The notes under the pieces: model-generated
Database searches by the model: none
Told to the model about the DNA's origin: nothing
Seen by the model: only the letters and a program-made list of their open reading frames with translations
Translations under genes and position numbers: made by a program
In this document: positions 42,590-54,755 of the stretch, piece by piece
Layout of the letters: each line of letters begins with the position of its first letter
Position numbering within the stretch: position 1 is the first letter of the stretch
Assembly: GCF_030445035.2 (NCBI RefSeq)
Contig: NC_080698.1
Span: 6,868,038 to 6,932,037, forward strand
Source: Dasypus novemcinctus
Taxonomy: Eukaryota > Chordata > Mammalia > Cingulata > Dasypodidae
Direction: 5' to 3'
DNA length: 64,000 nt

Positions 42590-44930
42590 CTTGCTTTACT
42601 TGCACCTTAGCCTCTTAACCTTGAACTTCGTCTGCTCTCCTTCTCTGGCCACTCTTTCCAGCCCCTGCTCCTTACTCTGTACATCTTCATTCCTCACAGG
42701 CCGTCTTCTGTCCTCCTTACTTGCCATCTGTCCTGGCCAGCTGGGTTTCTGGTCTCCCCCAGCCTCTCTCTCACCCTTCAGCATCCTGTCTTCACCTTAC
42801 CTCACTCACCCACTCCCATGATCATGACTCCTGGGTCTTCCCATGTCCAATGACTTTCGTCCTTCATAGTCTCGTCCTAGCCTCTGACCTCTGCCTCTAC
42901 CTTTACTGCTCACTCCTGAAGCACCTCAACTCCAAAGCTCCTTTGATTCCAGTGGAAACTACAGTATGTCAGTATTTCAATTTTTCATGGATTCTCAGGG
43001 CCCTCGTGCCCTCACTTCCCATCATCTCAAGATTCATGGTCCATTATTTCAGTCCCCCCCTTGAATCCACCCTCAGCTCCTTTGTTCTTTTCTGAGCTTC
43101 TTGGGTACACTTGGCAAAGTCCCAACACTGGTTAGATACATCTTCTTACCTATGTGCTGCCTTCACCCATACAATTGAATATGGAAAAAGTCACACAGCC
43201 ATGCCCACTGGGGACATCTTAAATTCATGACAACTATATTCAGTAGGTCTTTAGTTCCCACTCATCAACCTCATTTCTCTCTCTTAGACGTTATTCCACA
43301 CTGGCTGCCTTTTCCTTAAACCTCCAGAACCACCTCCTCATCCTCACTCTTAGCTGGTGGCTTTGTTTCCTATGTCACCAAGATAACAGAAACCATCAGA
43401 AGAGACTTTCTACAAATTCCCACCTCCCCTTCTTCACTGCCTTTCCTCCTGTTACATGCGTGGCCTCTCCACACTGCAACCTAATCCAAACCTTCCACCT
43501 TGCACATGACCCAAACGCTCTCGCCACTAGGGAAAGGGCTGTAGCAATTTTCTCCTGTATCATAGTTCTTCCATGATCATAAACATAGGCCATTATTTCT
43601 CTCATCTTAAACAAACAATTCTCCCTTAATTCCACTTCTACCTCCAGTTACTGTCCCCTTTCTTCACTCCTCTTTACAATACATTTGCTCCAAAGAGTTG
43701 TCTCTTTTTGCCTCCAGCACCACCCCTCCTAGTCTTTCCTGAATCTAATCCTCTCAGTCTTTGGCCCCCATGTCTCAGCTGAAACTGTTCTTTTCAAGGT
43801 CACCAGTGACCCCTGAATGGTTAAATCCAATGGTCAATTCTCAGGTCTCATTGGACTTGACCGCTCAGCACATTTGACACCATTATCACTCCCTGTTCCT
43901 CAATCAGCTCCTTCATGTGTGTAGGACACCATGCTCTCCTGGACTTTTTATTTCACTGGCAGCTCCTTCTGAGTTTCCATTGCTGCTTTCTGCTCAGTGT
44001 TCTAACTTCTTTCATTTTGCATGATCCAAGGTTGACCCTTCATGCCGAAGACACTCAAATGTACATCTCCATCCCCATCCTCCACCCTTAATTCCAGGCT
44101 CGCCTCCCACAGTCCACTCATCTCCACTTGGGTTTTTAAATGGCATCTCAGATTGAACTCCTAATCTTTTGGCAAAACTCTTTCCTGCCACCGTCATCGT
44201 CATCTAGAGGTAAATGGCAACTGTATCCCTTCCATTGCTGCTAACAAAACCTTGGAGTCACACTTGACCCCACCCCACATGCAATCCATCTGCACAACCT
44301 GTGGACTCAATCTTAAGGTACTGAAAGAATTCAACTCCTTCTCACTGCATCCACGATCCTCACTTTGGTCCAATCCATCTAAGATCACAGTTTCTTCCTA
44401 CACAGCGGTGAGAGTGAGTCTTCAGGGACTTTATTCAGACCAGGCCCTCCTCGGCTAGGGCCTTACCTTGCCCTCCAAGGCAGTACACCGCCTGGGCCTC
44501 ATTCCTGCTTAGCTCATCTTCGTTCACCTGCTCCAGCCAAAACGGCCTCCAGGGTGTCCTTGACAAGTGCCGTTCCACCCAGGACCTTTGCACCTGCTGC
44601 TCATGCTGCCTGAATGCCCTCCCCAGAGCCTGCCCTTACCTCCTTCCTTCCTAAGCGTGCATGTTACTCTCTCAGTGAGATCTTCTCCCCAGCTGATTTA
44701 ATATTCCACCTTCAACAGCCTCTCCTCACCAAGACATCCCTGATGCCTTCCCTGCTTTCCTTATCACCACTAGACAAATCATGTTTTCCCAGTTATTTGC
44801 CTATGATTTGTCTCTTCCACTGGAATGCCAGCTGCCCCAGGGCTGGAGCGCTCCCTCTTCTGTTCACTGCTGTATCCCTGTGTGGTAGCTGGCACTAAGC
44901 ATCCCTGAAAGGATAAGTGACAAGATGTCC
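42590..44930 (+). mobile_element. Ancient L2 LINE (CR1 clade), degenerate, with RT region
   Basis: A pyrimidine-rich, long forward copy. 'gctcagcacatttgacacca' (43863-43882) marks the start of the reverse transcriptase core, and 'ccttggagtcacacttgacc' near 44252 its later part. 'acctttgcacctgctgctca' near 44583 and 'ttcactgctgtatccctgtg' near 44863 are typical of the L2 3' end. No frame survives. The 5' limit is approximate, and 42590-42830 is the least certain part. Confidence 0.7.
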
Positions 44931-46204
44931 AGAGGCAGGACAGCTGCAGAGGTGGTTAATTTAGCAGCTCCCTGGCTTCCTCCAGGGCCCAGATTCCCTC
45001 ACAACCTTCTCTGACTCGCAGACCAGCTTCATTCGTGGCCACTAGGTGGTTGCTGGTGTCACGCTTGGGCTGACATCTACCGGATGACGTTTGTCAGCTT
45101 AGAGGAACAAGGAAGCCTTTCTCCTAAGCCTCCTTCCCTTCTCCGCCCAGACCTCTCGAGCAAGGAGAGGGCCAGGCCACACGCTCCCTCCTGAACCAGC
45201 CGCGGCCAAGCGGGCACGGACCGGCCCGGCGGACCCCAAGCACAGGGCGTCCCTCTGGGTGGGGTGGGCTCGCTCTCCCAGTCACACACTAAATGCAGAG
45301 AAGACGGGGCGGGGGCTCTTGGGCACGGCCACTCTAGCTGTGGGCGTCCTTCATGGGAAGGCAGGGTGTGAGGCAGACAGAGGGGGGCCAGCCCAGCTAA
45401 AACGGGGTGACCTCACTTCCGCAGGCCCCTCTCTTTGCCGCTAACGTGCCCTTCTCTCCTGCAGTCTTTAAGGCATCCTTGGGGACATGGACTAGGGAGG
45501 ACTTTAGGCCTTTAACAGCAGAAGCGTCCTGAGGAGTGGGGAAGGCGGCGGGGCCAGCGGGCCGCTGCCGGCTGGAGAGCCTCCCGGGCTCGGCCGGCAG
45601 GTGAATCCACGGCAGCAGCGCCCCGTGAGGAAGGAGCGCCTTGGAAGGTGGCTGCTCTGCAGGGAGACGAGGAGACGGTCGCCCCACCTGGCCTCTCCAG
45701 GCAAGCGGGACAGAGTCTGGGCACAAGGGGAGAGCAGCCCCTTGCGGTGCTTTTGCACAGGGGGTGCTCGGCAGGAAGCCGACGCTGGGGGGCAGGATTT
45801 GAGAGTCTAAGAGCGCAGGGTGCATTAAACCCTCCCAGCTTCCCCCTCCCGCCCCCACCACACGCCCAAGGCAGTGCCCTTGGCTCTGCCAAGCCGACCG
45901 TGGTAGGTCTGTGAACAAGGTGCCCCGGGAGCAGAGCTGTGTTCACGGTGGTTTGAGCCTGGTGGGCAGGCTGGGGTGGGGTGCGGGGAGACTGTGGAGG
46001 TTGCACCCCCAACCCAGGCTGCAGGCCGTTACGCGTATGCACAGGCCACGTCTTCTCCCCAGCCGGAAAGCTCTAAATGCCGTGGTTGGCTCGCCCTGGT
46101 GCTCCCGGCCTCCACCTTCCCATCACCCATCTATTAAGAGTCACTGTCCGGTTAAGGGGCCTCGCGGCATAAGGCAAGGCCTGCTCTAGGGCTACGCCCT
46201 GGTC

Positions 46205-46495
46205 ACGTGAGGCCGGTGCACCAGCTGCCCCTGCACAGTCCTGGGAGCTTGTTGGAAATGAAGGCTCTCCGGCTCCTGAGACCTACCGAATCAGAATCAG
46301 AGGAGCGCGTGGGTCTGAGAACCACTGCCAGAACCTCCCTGCTCCAACTGTGGCGTGGGGACCCTCAGCAGCAAGGCGGGGGAGCTTGCCAGAAATGCAG
46401 AGCCTCAGGCCCACCCAGGCCTCCTGCATCGGAATCTGCATTTTCACAAGATCCCAGGGGGTGCCTTGGCACATTCCCTGGTTTAGAAAATCACG
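46205..46495 (+). mobile_element. Adjacent MER5-like hAT fragments
   Basis: Two similar bodies in tandem: 'agcttgttggaaatgaaggc' with 'gtctgagaaccactgccaga', then 'agcttgccagaaatgcagag' with 'tcggaatctgcattttcaca'. They probably represent two old insertions or a duplication. Confidence 0.6.
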
Positions 46496-47691
46496 GTCTA
46501 GTGGATAGTAGTCATTATGGGATTCAAGAGATGCACAGACGGTGGGGGGAGTCAAAAAACTTTGCAGACGTTTCTGCTTGATGAGGGACTCGAGAGAGAG
46601 AGCAGGAGCCTGCGGGGGCCTGGCAGGCAGGACGCGCTGCCCCTCCGAGGTGGTCAGCAAACAGGTTTTGGTCGTTTGTTGGATGCGGGGAGAAGACCCG
46701 CTGGCTGCTGGGTGGTGGCCTCTAGGCTGAGATGGCACCCAGAGTCCCGGGGTCAGGAGGCCCAGCGTCAGAGCTGGGTCCAGCACGGAGTTGGCGGCGG
46801 CTGGAGGCAAAGCCATTCCTGTCCCCCCGCCTTGGAAACGGGGTGCCCTCCCCGGCGGGCTCGTGGCAGGGTCCATCAGAACGTGGAGGGTGTCTCGTGT
46901 CCCGGCAATGCCTCCTCTAGGAATTCATCTTGCACCTGTTCCCACGCGCAGAGAAGACAGGGCACGAGGACATTCGCTGTGGCGCGGTGGGACCTGCTCT
47001 GTTGACCCGGGGCCGCCGTCGTGGCGTGAGGCCGCCTCTGTCACTACCACGCAGCCAAGGGCTGGCCTGCAGCCGTCCCCCTTCGGCCAAGCCCCCGCCT
47101 CCTGACCTTGGGCCCACCGGGTGAGCAGCTTTCCAGCCTGGGGCATCTGCTCCCCCAGAACCCCCACCCAGATCCCACAGCCGGGCCCAAACAGCCAGAA
47201 ACCATCCACCGCCTTGGACCCCCGTCCCTTCGCGTGAGCCTGCCTTAAACTCACAGAGCTTGATGCCGCAGGAAGTCCCCCGCCTCCACCCCGCCCCGAC
47301 ACAGGCGCCATCCCGCGTGCTCCCGCTCTGCGGGTGTCCCCCCGCCCCACCTGCGGGTTGAGCCCCTGGAGCCTACCGCGCTTCCCCCCGTCCTCCCCAC
47401 TCCGGGGTCTGGGAGGAACAGTCTTTTCTGCTGCACGATGCCTCGGTTTCCCACTGTGTCGCATCTGACTCCCACCCGGACCCAAATTTAAAATCCACCT
47501 TGACTACTGCGGGACCTGCCGTTGGTGAATGTGGGCATGGGTGCTACGAAGGCACCCATTCTGGATGGGACAGCGTGAACTGCTAACATCCGTGCTCTCT
47601 GGTGAGGGGAATCAGGTGGGGTGAGGAAGGCAGACACAGGCTTATTCTGTACAATTTTAATTTTGTACCAGGTACAACTACCACCTAGTCT

Positions 47692-48148
47692 AACGGTTCT
47701 CAAAAGGTGGTCCGGGGACCCCCGTGGGGTCCGCCAAGCCCTTTCGGGTCTCCCTTTTCCAGCCCCACGTCTGTGTGCGGCTGCCTTTCCTTCATCGACT
47801 TCAACCAAAGCAATATATTGCAATGGACTGAATGCAAAAGCAGCGATGAGGCTCCGGCTGTCTTCTCTAAAGCCAAGCATTAAAGAGACGTGCATAGATG
47901 TGCCACAGTGCTACTCTCTTCCCACGAAAACTTTTCTTTGGGAAAATAAAGTTCTTTCTCATAAAAATGTTATCCATGTCAACGTGTTACAGTTTATGTT
48001 GTTCTTTTTAAAAGCGAATTAACACATATTTTTTAAAGTTCTCGATTTTAATTTTTAAAACAGTAAATATTAATAACCCCCATAAACAAAACTCTTTGAT
48101 GTCTTCAACGATCCTTGGAGTGCAAAAGATTGTGAATCGCTGGTCTAG
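47692..48148 (+). mobile_element. Non-autonomous hAT-like DNA element
   Basis: The left end is 'acggttctcaaaaggtggtc' and the right end 'gattgtgaatcgctgg', imperfect inverted terminal repeats. The body has 'caatatattgcaatggactg' and 'taacccccataaacaaaact'. GTCTA occurs outside both ends. No transposase frame. Confidence 0.6.
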
Positions 48149-50284
48149 AGCAGACCGATACATTTAATTAGAATTATTTCCAATCCCTGGTTCCGATAAT
48201 TACTAGCTCAGTCATTTTTCTGGGCCTCCCTCTTCATATCCAGTAATAGGACGCACATAAATCACCAGCACCCGGTGTGAGCTGGGATCGGGGCTGCTTA
48301 AACCCCGCCGTGGACACGGGTTAGTGGGCATCGCCTTCAGTGCCGTGACGCTGCCAGCATGACCTCAGCCACGGGAGACGGTTTTCACCGGCGAAGTCAG
48401 AAGTTGGCAAATGCTGATCAGGCCCACTGCCCACCCCCCGCCGAGCTGGTGGCTCTGCTCGCAGCAGCACGTCACTGAATTGGCCCTTCGCAGCAGCAGT
48501 TCCACTTCCAGGGAGAACCTCCAGGCATGTCCTGCATGTCTTTGACCTTGACTCCACGGGGGCAGAAGGGCCTGAGGACAGCAGCACCTTCTGCATCTGG
48601 CTTTCTGCACATCCTTGCTTTGGGCCGAGCCTGGCCCCTGCTTGGGCGCCTGCCCTTCCCACAGCTGGCGGGGGCCGGTGCCCCCGCGGGAGGGGGCGGG
48701 ATGCGCCCACCGCCAGCTCAGCTCGGCTCTGAGAGGAAGCTGCCTGGCTCCCCCTCAGCCGGGGCGCGCTGGTCCTGGACACACAAACAGAAGTTGCGGC
48801 CACATGTTTGTGCCTCCAGCCGGGCACCTTGCACCCTCCCCTTGCACTTCCCTTTTGTGGACTTTCTAGCCTTGTTACTATCTTCCTTTTCCCTCGGTGG
48901 CTGCTGCTGCTTCTTTTTTTAGGGGGCTGGTAGAGTCATTCACTTGGTTTTCTGGCCTTGACTTTGGATGTTTACCCTTCCCCCAAACCCTGCTGACCCC
49001 ACCCCAGCAGCTTTCCTGTCACTGAAATGCGTGCTCAGATCTTCCACTGGATAATCCCGTGGTTTCTGCCTGTGTAGACGGGCCCTCCCCGAGAAGGCTG
49101 AAGACCATGGAGCGGGTGGGCCTGTGAAGGGCCCTGAAGGCCTGGGCCGGGCGCTGTCCCTTCCCCCTCCCGCCGCCCCCCTGCCTCCCAGTGCCCTGTC
49201 TGCACTGCTGTCCTGACCGGGCCCCTTCCTCATCCCAGTGCCCATTTTGGAGTATCCTCTCCCCTCTGCCCCGTCCAGCCAGGCTCCTTTCACGTTGTCG
49301 CCGTCAGGGGGTCCCAGGGAGGCCACAACTCATGAAGGACTGAGACCACTTCTCAGCCTCAGCGAGGCGGCCCTCGGGCGCCCCCGGGTCTGGAGAATCG
49401 GAGGCCAGCGGCCCCTGTCCTGGGCCTGGGGCTTTCAGGGGCCCTGGTGGACAGAGCGCCGGGGAGGGGCTCTTCCTAGGGGAGACTCCGGGCTCGGTCC
49501 CCAGACCCCAGGAGGAGGTCTGTCGGGGGCTGGCGCACTGGGGCCGTGGTCACTAAAATCGTGACTCACCAAGCGGGGGCCGAGCCCGTGCCTGCCCCTC
49601 GCTGAGCTGCGGACACAGCAGAGGGGACGGTGGTTCGGGGTTTGAAAGCTCAGGCGAGCAGCAGCCACCAGGACGCGGGGTCCCGGTCGTGCCGTGAACC
49701 CCAGAAGAGGCTTCACCCACAGAGCCTGGCACTCGGGACGCCCCCCGAGGTCTGAGCCCTGAAAGTCAGCCGGGCGGGGGCCTCCCGGGCTCTCTGGCCC
49801 ATAGGGTGGTGCCAGCAGCACCCGCCCCGCCAAGGGCTGGTGATGGAAGGGCAGGGCCCACGCCACCCCAGCCCACGCCTGCGCCCCCACGCGCCCGACG
49901 GGGTGGCAGGTGGAGGTGCAGGGATGGGAGAAGGGAGTTTCACGGGGAAGACGGGGTTCCAGCCGGGCTGGGTGCACAGGCTCATGGCACTGCCATCTGG
50001 GGAGGTGCTAGGGAGTGGGGCGGCTGTACCAGGTGTTCTTCTCCCATGTGCCACCATGGGCCCTGCTCTGCCTCCTGGACCCCCCCCCCCAGCGGCCTGG
50101 AAGGGACCCCGGGGCTGGCAGAGAGTCGGAGGAAAGCCCCCGGGCCTCCTCCAGTCCTGTCCTTCTGACTTCACCCTGACCTCTGGCTCCATGAGTGGCC
50201 AAGCCCACTGCACCCCTCGCTGCGCCCAAGCACCAGGCAGGCCACGCCCCAGCACACCCCACCTGGGTTTGGCTGGTGGCACCA

Positions 50285-50445
50285 TCAGATGTCAGGTGTG
50301 TGACCTGGGGCAATTTTTGCTTCTCGTTGGCTCAGTCTTGGTTTTACCACTGTAAAAAGGGGATAATACTATTTCCTTTTTGGGAGTGTTGCAGGAATTG
50401 AATATGACCTGATAGTATACGGTAGGTGCTCAGCTGATGGGAACA
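50285..50445 (+). mobile_element. MIR element
   Basis: 'gtgtgacctggggcaatttt', 'actgtaaaaaggggataata' and 'ggtaggtgctcagctgatgg' follow the order of the MIR consensus core and 3' part. Confidence 0.75.
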
Positions 50446-51261
50446 ATTTATCCTTCTGTTTCCTCACCAAGCCTCAATCAAATTGGCAAATACATGCTGA
50501 GTGTCTCCTATGCAAAGCAAGAAAGCTGTCCAAGAAACCCCCTGGCTGAAAAGGGGAAGGAGAGAGTATTTCAAGGAAGTGCTCTAAAAACTTCCCCTCC
50601 GGCTGCAGCCCAAGCACCACAGCAGGCTCAGTTTATTTATGTACCACCCGACAGTACAGGGTTTCATTAAGGTCATGCCATCTGAATTACAGCTTTTCTC
50701 TCCAACTAGATTGTAGGGTTCTCAACAGCTGCCCCCATGCCCAGTCTTTTCCTTTGTGTTTTCCAGTGTCCAGAAAGGAGCTGCATGTGTAAGAGGTGGT
50801 GGGAACACACACTAGCTTGGGAAGGCTGACGCTTTGGTATGTGTACCCATGGCTGGCAGTACAGTTTGATGTCTTTTACTCGGGGCGAATTATCACGTGT
50901 CTGCTTGAATCATTTGGTTTCCCCTTTTCAGCCTGCCTCAGTTTCAGGGAGCAAGAAGTCTTTCTGTTCCTGAAAATGAGCTGAAGGGAAGAGGGGTCAA
51001 TGAGAAAGGCACTTTATAGTTAGCACTGGCCCAGGATTTGGCCAGGGCAGTGTGCTGGCTGGCTCCAGTCTGAAACACCCAGGGAGGAATTGGGAAGCAG
51101 TTGCCGACTGGAACAGGGTTCAGAGGTGTCAGCCAATGAAATCAGCACCAGGTACCATCAGGGATGGCCAGAGCGGGGCAGAAATGATTTGGTGCACCAT
51201 TAGCCAGAGCAGGTCAGGGACGCCACCCCGGCATAAAAGGCACATGGATGGAATAGATGAA
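50446..51261. other. Stretch without recognised gene
   Basis: No repeat family or coding region was recognised. A 79-codon frame at 51052-51291 runs into the adjacent L1 and is not supported. Confidence 0.35.
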
Positions 51262-52065
51262 AACTCCTGCCAGCCAATAAGAAAAAGATAAACAGCCTAA
51301 TATTTCAAGAAATAGGCAGAAGATTTAATCAGGCACTTCATAAAAAGAGGGTATTCAAATGATCAGCAAGGACATGAAAAGGGAGATCGGTGCCATTACT
51401 CATTTGAGAAATGCAAATTAAAACCACAGTGAGATACCATCGCACACTCACCGGAATGATTGAAGTGGAAAACAAAAACCCCAAAATCCTGACAATACCA
51501 AGCGTTGGTGAGGATTTCGAGCAACTGGAGCTCTCATACACTGCTGGAGGAGGTATAAATTGGTACAACCACATGGAAAACTGTTGAGCAGTGCGTACAG
51601 CTCAACCTAGGCCTTGCTATGCCCAACAAGTCTACTTCAAGGCATGTATTCATGAGAAACACGTGCACATGAACCCAAAAGAACCGTACAAGAATATTTA
51701 CAGCACCTTTATTCATAAGAGCCCCAGACCAAAAATCCCAAAATCCCTACCAACAGTAAAATGGGTAAATTGTGGTATAGTCATATTGTGGAATATTATA
51801 CAGCAATAAAAAAGAACACATATCTACTACATACTGTATGACTCCAATTATAATGAATTCAGGAACAGTTCAAACTAATCTATGATAGATATAAAATCAT
51901 GTGTTCCTCTATGAAGGCTGGTACTGAGAAGCAGCCCTGGGATTCTGGTGATATCCTAAGCGGTGATTGTGTTTGGGTGTATACAAATGCAAAAAATTAC
52001 GATGTGTGCACTTCATGCATTTTAATATTTGTATGCCACGTCTCAATTTTTAAATTTCATAAGCA
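51262..52065 (+). mobile_element. LINE-1 (old) ORF2 3' end, forward
   Basis: 'tgagaaatgcaaattaaaac' near 51405, 'gatatcctaagcggtgat'-type 3' text near 51950, and in between 'aatattatacagcaataaaa' near 51792 identify an ORF2 tail and 3' UTR. It is degenerate. Confidence 0.8.
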
Positions 52066-52171
52066 CTTTTTATTTTGAGAGAAATTGCCCAAGAGTGCAA
52101 TTGCTGAGTTATATAGTAAGCACATATTAGTTTGAAAGAAGATTCCATACTTTTTTCCAGAGTGGCTGTAT

Positions 52172-52585
52172 TAATTTTTTTTATTTGTATTTATTTCTCT
52201 CCCCTTCCCACCCCCGCCCCCCATTTTGTGTTCTCTGTGTCCATTCGCTGCGTGTTCTTCTGTGTCCACTTGCATTGTCAGGTGGCACCAGGAAACTGCG
52301 TCTCTTTTTTGTTGCGTCATCTTGCTGCGTCAGCTCTCCATGTAGGCGGGGCCACTCCTGGGCGGGCTGTGTTTTTCTCGTGCTGGGCGGCTCTCCTTGT
52401 GGGGCGCACTCCTTGCACATGAGGCTTCCCTATGCAGGGGTGCCCCTGCGTGGCACAGCACTCCTTACGCACAGCAGCACTGCGCATGGGCCAGCTCACC
52501 ACAGGGGCCAGGAGGCCCTGGGTTTGAACTCTGGACCCTCCATATAGTAGCAGAGGCTCTATCAGTTGAGTCACATCTGCTTCCC
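52172..52585 (-). mobile_element. DAS-III-like SINE inside the reverse LINE-1
   Basis: The reverse complement of the same family as 26226-26658. A T-rich tail complement lies at the left, the body includes 'ctccatgtaggcggggccac', and the tRNA-like head lies at the right, with 'ggtttgaactctggaccctc' holding the B-box complement. Flanks TATTAATTTTT and TATTATAATTTTT suggest a worn duplication. Confidence 0.88.
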
Positions 52586-54574
52586 TATTATAATTTTTAT
52601 TACCAGTGTCAATGCATGAGTTTATCCACATCCTCACCAGCATTTGGTTTTGTTACTGTTTTTTATTTTAGCCATTCTGACAGGAGTGTAGTGATATCTC
52701 ATTGTGGTTTTCATTTGCACTTCAGATGCTTATTTGCCATCTTCAATAAATTGTCTATTCATTTCTTTTGCCCATTTCCTAATCTAATTGGATTGTTTGC
52801 TTTTTTTACCGTTGAATTTTGAGAGTGTGTTATATATTCTAGATACAAATACTTTGTTGGTCACATTGTTTGCAAATATTTTCTCAAGTTCTGTAGTTTG
52901 TCTCTTGGTTTTTCACAGAGTCAAGTTTTAAATTTTGATGAGGTCTAATTTGCCAAATTTTCCTTTTATGCTTCTGGCATAAAGTGTAAAAGACCTTCTC
53001 CGAGTCCTAGGTCCTGAAGATTTTGTCCCATGTTATTGTCCAAGTCATAGTTTTGCATTTAAGTCTGTGATAAATTTTGAGTGAATTTTTGTATAACGTG
53101 TGGGGTTTATGTTGAGTTTCATTGATTTGCCTGGAGCTGTCCAATTGCTCCAGCACTATTTGTTGAAAAGACTATCTTTATTTCATTAAAAGGTTTTTTG
53201 CACCACTGCCAAAGATCAGTTTTTCCTATTTGTGTGAGTCTATCTGTTTCATTGATCTAGCTGTCTATTCCTTCAGCAATAACACAGCGTTGTTTACTAC
53301 ACCTACATAATACGTTTTAAAATCAGGAGCAGTGGTTCCTTCCCCTTCGTTCTTCTTTTTAAAAATTGTTCTAACTCTTCTAGATCCAGAGACTTTTCAT
53401 ATACACTTAAAAATAATAAGCTTGTTTAGGCCTACAAAAAACTTAGCTGGGATTTTGACATAAATTGCTTTAAATCTATAGCTTAATTTGGGGGAGACAT
53501 CATCTTTACTATGTTGAGTCTTCCAATCCATGAGCACGATAGCACTAATTTATTTAGGTCTCTTTTATTTATTTCAACAGTGTTTATAGTTTTCAGTACA
53601 CAGGCCCTGTAGATTTTTTATTTGATTTATATATAATTATTTCATTTTCTTATAGCAATTGTAAATGGTATTGTTTTTCATCTTGGTTTCCATTTGTGTG
53701 TCAATGTATAAAACTGTAATGGATTTTTGTTTGTTGATCCTGTTCCTGTGAACTCACCGACTCACTTCCCAGCCCTAAGAGATTTTTGGTATACATTGCT
53801 TGGGATTATCTATGTAGACAGTCATGTGATCTTCAAACAGGGAAAGTTCCTTTTTATTCCTTTCCAATCTGAATGTGTTTCATTTCTTTTTCTCGGTTTC
53901 TCACACTTGCTGGAACTTCCAGTTGAACAGGATTGGTGGAAGTGGACATTCTTTCCTTGTCCTTAAGCCTAGGGGAAAGCGTTCGGCCTTCACTAGGAGT
54001 GTGATGTTAGCTCTTTGTAGATCTCTTTATCAAGTTAAGGACGTACCCCTGTACTCCTATTTTGAATGGGTGAAAAATTTTGTCAAATGTTTTCTCTAAG
54101 TCAATATTCAATTAATTGGCCCATTTCTTCTAAATTGTTCAATTTATGAGCAGAACGTTATCATAGTTTTGCCTCATTATCCTTTCAATGATGGCAGAAT
54201 TTCTAATGATATTTCTTGTTTCATCCTGGTCTTGGTGACTCGTGCCTCCTCCCTTTTTGTCTTTGTTAGTCTTTTTAGAGTGTTATCACTGTTACTGATT
54301 TTTTGAAGAACCATTTTTAGTTTCATTGAATTTCTATATTGTTTTGTTTCCAATTTTATTGATTCTTCTCTTTCCTTTATTTTGCCCTTCTTTCTACTTA
54401 CTGAGTTTATTTTGCTCTTCTTCTAGTTTCTTGAGGAAGGAACTTAAATTATCGATTGGAGACCCTTCCTCTTTTCTAACACTGCGTTAGCTGTATCCCC
54501 CATATCTTATGTCATATTTTTGCATTCATTGAGTCCTACATATGTTTTTGTTTCCTTTGAGACTTCCCAGAATC

Positions 54575-54625
54575 TCCCTTGTTGGAGGTGGGAGCTCAAC
54601 TGCTTGAGACACATCTGCTCCCACT
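54575..54625 (-). mobile_element. DAS-type SINE fragment, reverse
   Basis: 'ggaggtgggagctcaactgc' followed by 'ttgagacacatctgctccca' matches the head end of the reverse monomers. Only about 50 bp remains. Confidence 0.55.
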
Positions 54626-54755
54626 CTGAATGATTTTGATTTTTAAAAACTTGTTGAGGTTTGTGTTACAGCCCTGGGTGTGGTCTATCTTGGTGAATGT
54701 TCTATGGGCACTCGAAAAAATGACCAGTTGTGCAAGCATCTAAATCCTGTAGTAA

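Larger units (their letters stand above)
44931..50284. other. GC-rich, repeat-poor stretch without recognised gene
   Basis: Much of 45100-47500 and 48600-50280 is strongly GC-rich, and both strands carry many overlapping frames for that reason. None shows a domain I recognise. Two older DNA-transposon pieces are listed separately. A weak MIR-like stretch is possible at 48165-48260. A C/G homopolymer run lies near 50081. Confidence 0.4.
52080..54755 (-). mobile_element. LINE-1 ORF2 (3' two thirds), reverse, with SINE insertions
   Basis: A long reverse ORF2 copy, with 'tttttccagagtggctgta' at 52151, 'cattctgacaggagtgtagt' near 52673 and 'tttctcaagttctgtagttt' near 52880. The YADD-side region follows later, and the right end reads 'tggtctatcttggtgaatgt' near 54681. 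It carries a DAS-III-like SINE at 52172-52585 and a SINE fragment near 54575-54625. All frames are broken. Confidence 0.85.

Noticed and set aside
45300-50300. Several 100-200-codon frames in GC-rich DNA as candidate genes
   Set aside because: Frames occur in parallel on both strands, have no recognisable domains, and are explained by few stop codons in GC-rich sequence.
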